NCBI GenBank assembly: GCA_021845865.1
Contig: JAJZVC010000021.1
Location: 1-46,803 of the forward strand
Direction of reading: 5' to 3'
DNA length: 46,803 nucleotides
Source of the DNA: Pseudomonadota bacterium
GTDB taxonomy: Bacteria > Pseudomonadota > Gammaproteobacteria > Burkholderiales > UBA9220
Part shown: piece after piece, positions 41,884 to 46,803 of the stretch
Position numbering within the stretch: position 1 is the first letter of the stretch
Layout of the letters: each line of letters starts with the position of its first letter
The notes under the pieces: model-generated
Database searches by the model: none
What the model was told of the DNA's origin: nothing
Seen by the model: only the letters and a program-made list of their open reading frames with translations
Made by a program: the position numbers and the translations under genes

Positions 41884-42204
41884 TTATCCTCCGATCTTGT
41901 GGGCGTCTTTGACGATTTCTTCCGCCATGGCGTCAAACTCGCGGTTGGCGCGCTTGGCGTAAATGATGGCGATTCCCCAGGCGACGACGAACTCGGACAG
42001 GGCGAACAGCAGGCCGAAATTGATCGGTCCCCATATCTTGGTGTCGAAGACGCTCTTGAAATAGGCCGCCATGATGGGCAGCAGGAAGTAATACACCATC
42101 GAGAAGATCATCAGGCCCCACAAGAACCCGCTCTTCTTCTTGTGCAGTGCCTGAAACCGGGGGTCCGCGTCGATGGCGGCCCAGTTCATCTGCGGTTTTG
42201 ACAT
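41884..42204 (-). CDS. DUF485-family membrane protein, partner of ActP
   Basis: The protein has 106 aa with two membrane spans: SGFLWGLMIFSMVYYFLLPI and INFGLLFALSEFVVAWGIAI. It resembles YjcH, the small protein always encoded before actP. The ATG at 42204 has GGAGG (about 10 bases upstream) in a good position; an ATG further up in frame (42276) lies in the regulatory region. It is the first gene of the DUF485-actP operon and is divergent from the response regulator at 42336. Confidence 0.9.
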   Translation of the reverse strand: MSKPQMNWAAIDADPRFQALHKKKSGFLWGLMIFSMVYYFLLPIMAAYFKSVFDTKIWGPINFGLLFALSEFVVAWGIAIIYAKRANREFDAMAEEIVKDAHKIGG

Positions 42205-42254
42205 TTTCTTTCCTCCGTTTGATAATGGCCCGAAACAAAGCCTTATATCCCCGC

Positions 42255-42271
42255 GGCACGGGGATCGTGCC
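42255..42271. promoter_or_regulatory. Inverted repeat in the divergent actP / response regulator region
   Basis: GGCACG-GGGAT-CGTGCC, a perfect 6-bp-arm palindrome about 50 bases upstream of the DUF485 ATG. It might be an operator. The spacing between GG and GC is 14, not 12, so it is not a sigma-54 promoter. Confidence 0.35.
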
Positions 42272-42290
42272 CCCACAGTAGCCCCTCAAA

Positions 42291-42307
42291 CTTACACGAA
42301 ACTTACA
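42291..42307 (+). promoter_or_regulatory. Tandem CTTACA direct repeat, likely response-regulator site
   Basis: CTTACA-CGAAA-CTTACA: two identical hexamers with an 11-bp period, one helical turn. OmpR/PhoB-class regulators of the QseB/PmrA type bind this kind of direct repeat. It sits 28 bases before the regulator's own ATG and about 85 bases upstream of the DUF485-actP start, so it could serve for autoregulation and control of actP. Confidence 0.55.
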
Positions 42308-42335
42308 GCCCCTCACCCTCTTCAGTCAGCCCAGC

Positions 42336-43007
42336 ATGCGGATTCTGATCATCGAAGACGACGAAATACTGGCTGACGGGCTCCAGTCCTCCATGCGCCA
42401 GGCCGGTTACGCCGTGGACCATGTCTGCAACGGCAAGGATGCGGTGCATATCGCTCAGAGCGAATCCTTCGACCTGGTGATTCTTGACCTGGGACTACCC
42501 AAGCTCGACGGCTTTTCCGTGCTGAAGCAGTTGCGCGCCGGCCAAAGAAGCATGCCCGTCCTCATCCTGACGGCCCGGGATTGCCTGGAGGCCCGGGTGA
42601 AGGGCCTGGATTTGGGCGCCGACGACTACATGACCAAGCCCTTCGACCTGCCCGAACTGGAAGCCCGGGTGCGGGCTCTCCTGCGCCGGGGCCAGAGCGG
42701 TTACAGCCCGGCCCTGGTCCATGGCGACCTGGCTTTCGACACCATCGGTCGCCGCGTCACCCTCCGCGGCGAACCCATTTCCTTCTCTTCCCGCGAACTG
42801 GGCGTACTGGAAATTTTGTTGACCCGCGCGGGCAGGGTGGTCAGCAAGGAACAAATCCTGGAGCACCTCTACAGCTTTTCCGAGGAGGCCAGCAGCAATG
42901 CCATCGAGGTGTACATACACCGCGTCCGCAAGAAAATCGAGCCCGCCGGCATTACCATCCGCGCGATTCGCGGGCTGGGGTACTTGATGGATAAGTCCGG
43001 CGCCTAA
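42336..43007 (+). CDS. OmpR-family response regulator (QseB/PmrA-like)
   Basis: The protein has 223 aa. The receiver domain starts MRILIIEDDEILADGLQSSM, with the phospho-acceptor Asp51 in LVILDLGLPKLDG and the switch Lys in YMTKPFDLPELEAR. The winged-helix DNA-binding domain contains SSRELGVLEILLTRAGRVVS and EVYIHRVRKKIEPAGI. It is 28 bases before the histidine kinase gene. It is divergent from the DUF485-actP operon, which is therefore a likely target. No strong ribosome site is seen before the ATG. Confidence 0.93.
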   Translation: MRILIIEDDEILADGLQSSMRQAGYAVDHVCNGKDAVHIAQSESFDLVILDLGLPKLDGFSVLKQLRAGQRSMPVLILTARDCLEARVKGLDLGADDYMTKPFDLPELEARVRALLRRGQSGYSPALVHGDLAFDTIGRRVTLRGEPISFSSRELGVLEILLTRAGRVVSKEQILEHLYSFSEEASSNAIEVYIHRVRKKIEPAGITIRAIRGLGYLMDKSGA

Positions 43008-43034
43008 CCGGTACCGTCCGGCCGGCACCTCTCC

Positions 43035-44399
43035 ATGAATAACGATATCCTCTCCCTGCGCACCCACCTTATGAACTGGCTGTTCACGCCTTTGTTCGTA
43101 CTCTGGGTGTTCAGCACGGCTACCGGCTACATTGCTACCCTCAAGTATGCCAATCGGCCTTACGACCAGGCCCTGCTGGAGCGGGCCCAGACCCTGGCCG
43201 GCCATTTCAGGCTGACGGACGGCTCTCCCGTGGCCAACGGCGCCCCGCCCGCCAAGGAAGAAGCGTTTTATTCCCTTTACGACGCCGACGGCAAACAGCT
43301 CGCCGGCAATGTATCCCTGCCCAGGCCCTCGGAATATTTGCTGCGCAAAAATGAGCCCGTATTCACCGATGCGGAGTATCGCGGCATCAAAATCCGCATG
43401 GTCACGCTTCATTACCCGGAGGGAGAGGGACGTTTCGGCCGGCTTCAACTGGCCGAAGAACTGGACAAGCGCCAGGCCCTGATCCGGGGAATTCTCGCCA
43501 ACATCGTCATTCCGCAGCTACTCCTGATCCTGATGGCGGGCGCGGCGGTATGGTATGCCCTGAAGCGCGGCCTTGCGCCCCTGGAGCACCTGCGCCAGGA
43601 AGTGATCGAGCGCTCCCGCACCGACCTGAGCCAACTCAGCGAAAGCAAGGCCCCGGAGGAGGTCCGGCCCCTGATTCATGCTTTCAATCAACTGCTGCAG
43701 CGCTTAAGCCAGGTGCTGGATTCCCAGAAGCGCTTTGTCGCCGATGCCGCCCACCAACTCCGCACCCCCTTTGCCGGCCTGAAGACCCAGTCCGAACTTG
43801 GCCTGCGAGAAACCGACCCGGAGAAGATGCAGGCGGCCTTGCGGAAAATCCATGCCAGCGCCGAACGCTGCAACCACCTGGTGAACCAGCTTCTGGCCTT
43901 GGCCCGCAACGAACCCGGCGGCCATCTTTACAGCACCCTTGATACCCTGGAATTGGGCAAGCTGGCCCAGGAAGCCACCATGAAGTGGGTGCCGGAGGCT
44001 TTGCACAAGGACATTGATCTTGGCTTCGAAGGCAGCCAGCAAGCGGTGCCGGTAAAAGGCGACCCTCTCGGCCTGACGGAACTGCTCGATAACCTGCTCG
44101 ACAATGCCATTCGTTACACCCAACCCGGTGGCCGCATAACGGTGACCGTTGCCTACAATAACGGTGGCGCTTTGCTGTGCATCGAGGACAACGGCCCGGG
44201 CATCCCCCCTGAGCAACGGCAGCGCGTGTTTGAACGTTTCTACCGCATCCTGGGGAGCGGCGAAAAAGGGAGCGGCCTGGGACTATCCATCGTCAAGGAA
44301 GTGGCGGAATTGCACCACGCCACGGTCGCGTTGGGTGAAGGCGCCCATGGCGCGGGGCTAAAGGTGACGCTCCGTTTTCCCCACCACTCTTCCTTCTAG
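43035..44399 (+). CDS. Sensor histidine kinase (QseC/PmrB-like)
   Basis: The protein has 454 aa. Two membrane spans (WLFTPLFVLWVFSTATGYIA and GILANIVIPQLLLILMAGAA) enclose a periplasmic sensor of about 110 residues. HisKA has the phosphorylated His240 in FVADAAHQLRTPFAGLKTQ; the ATPase domain has LLDNLLDNAIRY, CIEDNGPGIPPEQR and GEKGSGLGLSIVKEVA. It pairs with the regulator at 42336. The gene ends 8 bases before the convergent DUF294 copy B; no terminator is seen between. Confidence 0.92.
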   Translation: MNNDILSLRTHLMNWLFTPLFVLWVFSTATGYIATLKYANRPYDQALLERAQTLAGHFRLTDGSPVANGAPPAKEEAFYSLYDADGKQLAGNVSLPRPSEYLLRKNEPVFTDAEYRGIKIRMVTLHYPEGEGRFGRLQLAEELDKRQALIRGILANIVIPQLLLILMAGAAVWYALKRGLAPLEHLRQEVIERSRTDLSQLSESKAPEEVRPLIHAFNQLLQRLSQVLDSQKRFVADAAHQLRTPFAGLKTQSELGLRETDPEKMQAALRKIHASAERCNHLVNQLLALARNEPGGHLYSTLDTLELGKLAQEATMKWVPEALHKDIDLGFEGSQQAVPVKGDPLGLTELLDNLLDNAIRYTQPGGRITVTVAYNNGGALLCIEDNGPGIPPEQRQRVFERFYRILGSGEKGSGLGLSIVKEVAELHHATVALGEGAHGAGLKVTLRFPHHSSF

Positions 44400-44407
44400 C
44401 CTCGTTT

Positions 44408-46321
44408 TTAAAACTGGAAGTATTTTTCCAGCACCGCCTGCACTTTGCGGCCCTGTCGAAAAGCCTCCTTCAGGATGCGGCGGTCCAGGCTATTGAGGGA
44501 ATCGGGGTCGACCCGGTTGGATAGGGGAAGGCCTGCCCCAGCCTGTTCATGCTGAAGACGCAGGCGCAGGAGCTGGATGAACAAAAAGGCCTCCACCCAG
44601 CCCTCCACCTCTGCCGAATTCAGCTTCCACGCTTCCCCCGCTCCGCGCAGGCGCCGAATGGTGCTGGCCTCCCCGATGCCGCCGTAGAGGCCGAATATGC
44701 GCGCCGCGTCGACGAAGGGCGTGATGCCGTTGAGCTTCAGGTCCAGGGCGTGGTCCTCGCCGACGGTGAAATCCCGCACCATCCCCAAGGGCGGGCGGTT
44801 GCCCAGCGCATTTTCCGCCATCAGCTTGAGAAAGTGGCGGCTGTCCTTGATTTTGTCCTGGAGCCATCCTCGCAGGTCCTCCGCCAAGTCGGCGCGGCCA
44901 TGAAGCGCCCGGAAATCGAAGAATATCGAGGCATGAAGCAGTACCGGCTTATCGCCGCGAAATATCCAGTCGGCGAAGGTGTCTTTCCATTCTTGCCCCG
45001 ACAGGCACCACCGAGGATTGGAAGCCATGATCTCCCCCTTGCACAGGGGGAAGCCGCAGGCCGCCAGGGCATCGTTGATCCCCTTCGCCAGCGGCAGCAG
45101 GATCGCTCTCAGCGCCTCCGCCTCTTCCCCGGACTCCGCCTCGAAGAGGATGCCGTTGTCCTGGTCCGTGTTCAGCGTCTGCTCGAACCGCCCTTCCGAA
45201 CCCAAGGCCAGCCAGCAGTATTTCCCCGCGATCCGCTGCCGCGCCGACAGCGGCAGCCGCGCCTCTTCCAGTTCGATGATCCGTCCGGTCAGCAGGTCGT
45301 TGAGGGTGGAGAGAATCTGCGTCAGCTGTTCCGCCGCCACGCCCTGCGCCAGCATGTTGTGGGCCAGTTGCCGGATGTCCTTGACCGCCTGCTGAAGGGT
45401 GGGCAGGTCGGCGGCTTCCCGAAGGGTGCCGCTCAATTGCCGCAGTCCTACCCGTTGCAGGGTGAACAAGTCCTTTTCCGAGATCAGGCCGACCAGTTGT
45501 TCGTTGTCGGTGACCAGTATGTGGCGGAAGCCTTCCCGGGCCATCACCAGGGCCGCTTCGTAGGCCAGGGCCTGGGGCGGCAGCGATACCGGGTCGGGGC
45601 TCATGACGTCCCGTATCGGGGTGGCCAGGTCGATGGCCGCCAGGGCGACCCGGTCCAGGACGTCGTGGAGGGTGAAGATGCCCAGGGGGCGCTGCCGTTC
45701 GTCCACGACGATCATGGAGCCGATGCGCTTTTGCTGCATGGCCGCGAGAACGTCCCGCAGGGGGGTGGTGGGGAGGGTGCTGACGGGGTGGCGGCGCAGG
45801 AGGGCGGACAGGGGGGTGTCCATGGATTGCTGCTCGCTGCTGCTCTGGCTGTAGCGGGCCTGGATGATGTGTTTGGACTGTTCCAGCAGGCTGGCGATGC
45901 GCCGCGTGCAGAAGTCGTGGAAGGGGGGGCTCTGTTGCAGCAGGGCGCTAAAGTCGCCGGCGGGCAGTTCGTAGCAGAAGGTGTCTTCCTTGGCACGGTA
46001 GAGGCTGGACACCGGCCGCTTGGAGAGCAGGGCGCCGAGGGGGAAGCATTCTCCTTCCACCAGTTCCCAGCGGGCTTCGTCGCCCTCGACCCGGGCCACG
46101 TCCTGTTCCCCCTGCACCGCCCCCTGTTTGATGATGTAAAAACGGCTGACTTGTCCCTGGTCCGGCCCCAGTACCACTTCCCCCTTGCCGTAGTACCCCA
46201 GCTTCAGCCGACCCGCCAGCCATTCCAGGTCCTCCCGCTCCATCTGGTCGAACGGCGCGTGACGCCTCAGGTGCTCAACAAGAGCATGAAGAAGGGAGGA
46301 GGGAGGATGTCGTTCTGTCAT
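44408..46321 (-). CDS. cNMP-binding + CBS pair + DUF294 nucleotidyltransferase-like protein (copy B)
   Basis: The protein has 637 aa and the same architecture as copy A. Identity is complete from the start codon to NPRWCLS near residue 440. After that the two diverge (copy B: GQEWKDTFADWIFRGDKPVL; copy A: LEEWRKTFSRWIDQGEPEAL) while keeping KLNGITPFVDAARI and AEVEGWVEAFLFIQLLRLR. So both have the same sensory and catalytic parts but different C-terminal helical domains, which may choose different partners. Unlike copy A it is not followed by an exonuclease gene; the HK gene is convergent. Like copy A it lies downstream of an actP end and terminator. Confidence 0.9.
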   Translation of the reverse strand: MTERHPPSSLLHALVEHLRRHAPFDQMEREDLEWLAGRLKLGYYGKGEVVLGPDQGQVSRFYIIKQGAVQGEQDVARVEGDEARWELVEGECFPLGALLSKRPVSSLYRAKEDTFCYELPAGDFSALLQQSPPFHDFCTRRIASLLEQSKHIIQARYSQSSSEQQSMDTPLSALLRRHPVSTLPTTPLRDVLAAMQQKRIGSMIVVDERQRPLGIFTLHDVLDRVALAAIDLATPIRDVMSPDPVSLPPQALAYEAALVMAREGFRHILVTDNEQLVGLISEKDLFTLQRVGLRQLSGTLREAADLPTLQQAVKDIRQLAHNMLAQGVAAEQLTQILSTLNDLLTGRIIELEEARLPLSARQRIAGKYCWLALGSEGRFEQTLNTDQDNGILFEAESGEEAEALRAILLPLAKGINDALAACGFPLCKGEIMASNPRWCLSGQEWKDTFADWIFRGDKPVLLHASIFFDFRALHGRADLAEDLRGWLQDKIKDSRHFLKLMAENALGNRPPLGMVRDFTVGEDHALDLKLNGITPFVDAARIFGLYGGIGEASTIRRLRGAGEAWKLNSAEVEGWVEAFLFIQLLRLRLQHEQAGAGLPLSNRVDPDSLNSLDRRILKEAFRQGRKVQAVLEKYFQF

Positions 46322-46386
46322 GTTATATCCCGAAAAGCTTTTCCATCATAACCTTGCCGTCAAACGGCGCAATGGCGCCAGGGAAT

Positions 46387-46413
46387 AAAAAAGCCCCGGC
46401 TATACCGGGGCTT
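46387..46413 (-). terminator. Rho-independent terminator after actP (copy B)
   Basis: The same hairpin and T-run as at 39848-39874, carried in the repeat. It separates the second actP from DUF294 copy B. Confidence 0.85.
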
Positions 46414-46471
46414 AAAATTACTTCCAAGGAAATTATGGCGTTATTGTTGTATGCCTTGCCTGGAAGTTTCC

Positions 46472-46803
46472 TTAGTGCGCCACGGCGCCTTCGGCGTGGA
46501 TGCCGGTGTTCTGGCGCACGTACAGCTCATCCCACATTTCTTCCGCGCGCTTGTCGCGGTAGAGCAGGGAACCGATGATCACCATCAGGAAGCCCACCGG
46601 GATGGAGATAATGCCGGGGTTCTTCAGCTTGATCAGCGGTTTTTCCAGGCCCACGATGCTAGTGGTCTGACCTTCGAATTTCTTCAGCTCATCCTGGGCG
46701 CCCTTGATGGCTTTCTCGGTCGCCGCGATGTCCTTGGTCAGCTTCTCCTTGTCGGCGCCTTCGATCGCGGTAGCCAGCTTGGCCTGCAGGCCGGTCAGCT
46801 TCT
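46472..46803 (-). CDS. actP: ActP-type symporter, second copy (partial, C-terminus only)
   Basis: Only the last ~110 codons are in the window; the N-terminus is beyond the right edge. The visible part equals the actP copy A C-terminus, including the last span (IISIPVGFLMVIIGSLLYRD) and the tail ending HAEGAVAH, and reaches back into the Lys/Ala-rich insert. Whether the rest of the gene is present, identical or diverged cannot be seen. Confidence 0.8.
   Translation of the reverse strand, partial: KLTGLQAKLATAIEGADKEKLTKDIAATEKAIKGAQDELKKFEGQTTSIVGLEKPLIKLKNPGIISIPVGFLMVIIGSLLYRDKRAEEMWDELYVRQNTGIHAEGAVAH

Larger units (their letters stand above)
45000..46803. repeat. Direct repeat of at least 1.8 kb, copy B (runs off the window)
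   Basis: This is the second copy of the segment at 38461-40264, with offset 6,539 throughout. It still matches at the last base of the window, so its true length is unknown. The identity includes synonymous and intergenic positions, which means the copies were made equal very recently or one is an assembly product. Confidence 0.92.

Noticed and set aside
39912-41912. A 666-codon open frame on the plus strand opposite actP
   Set aside because: It is rich in Gly, His and Gln with no recognisable domain, as expected for the antisense of a GC-rich membrane-protein gene. The actP frame has clear homology.
42255-42271. Second sigma-54 promoter upstream of DUF485-actP
   Set aside because: GG and GC elements are 14 bases apart instead of 12 in either orientation, so it is only a palindrome.
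38461-46803. Insertion sequence or composite transposon as cause of the direct repeat
   Set aside because: No transposase, no terminal inverted repeats and no target duplication are seen; the repeat holds ordinary chromosomal genes.

Overview
The window is GC-rich, almost fully coding and typical of a betaproteobacterial chromosome. Pointers to that class are the short 'ferrooxidans-type' GshA, the def-fmt-htpX-rsmB-DUF4390-ntrY-ntrX-trkA-trkH run, the LysM-dprA-smg-topA run, and UbiK beside a TorF-type porin, GlnK and Amt. A Rhodocyclales-like organism is my best guess, by inference from gene order and protein style only. I see no rRNA, tRNA, CRISPR array, insertion sequence or prophage, and no gene-free stretch longer than 300 bases.

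Layout. 1-2461 (minus): the start of an ApbE flavinyltransferase, then gshB and gshA. 2580-3733 (plus): a Rossmann-fold protein and a DsrC-family protein without the family's functional cysteines. 3797-6539 (minus): TorF-like porin, glnK and amt, headed by a sigma-54 promoter and two overlapping perfect NtrC-type palindromes. 6788-8568 (plus): ubiK and comM. 8565-14467 (minus): a stressosome-like partner-switching set (GGDEF cyclase, RsbT-RsbX fusion, RsbR-like, RsbS-like), followed by an unknown gene, pilU and a Slp-like protein. 14524-15558 (plus): a VIT-family transporter. 15551-26399 (minus): TPR protein, trkH, trkA, ntrX-like, ntrY, DUF4390, rsmB, htpX, fmt and def. 26495-31475 (plus): LysM protein, dprA, smg and topA. 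31485-34759 (minus): M48 lipoprotein, moaE, moaD, moeA and mobB. 34812-42204 (minus): a DUF4212/symporter pair, a DnaQ-like exonuclease, a cNMP-CBS-DUF294 protein, actP and its DUF485 partner. 42336-44399 (plus): an OmpR-type regulator and histidine kinase. 44408-46803 (minus): a second cNMP-CBS-DUF294 gene and the end of a second actP.

The most interesting points are these. (1) A stressosome-type module ends in a diguanylate cyclase rather than a sigma factor. Its RsbS has Gly where the phosphorylated Ser normally sits, its RsbT and RsbX are fused, and pilU lies downstream. (2) A textbook NtrC/sigma-54 control region drives an outer-membrane porin together with glnK-amt. (3) A direct repeat of at least 1,804 bp, apparently exact and with a 6,539-bp period, covers most of a cNMP-CBS-DUF294 gene and the end of actP. 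It breaks sharply into diverged C-termini, which suggests gene conversion, recent rearrangement or an assembly artefact. (4) The NtrX-like regulator has a wrecked AAA+ domain.

How the genes work together: nitrogen uptake (porin, GlnK, Amt), potassium uptake (TrkAH), acetate or similar solute uptake (two symporter systems, each near a DUF294 protein), thiol synthesis (GshAB), molybdenum cofactor synthesis and basic housekeeping (Def, Fmt, RsmB, TopA, DprA).
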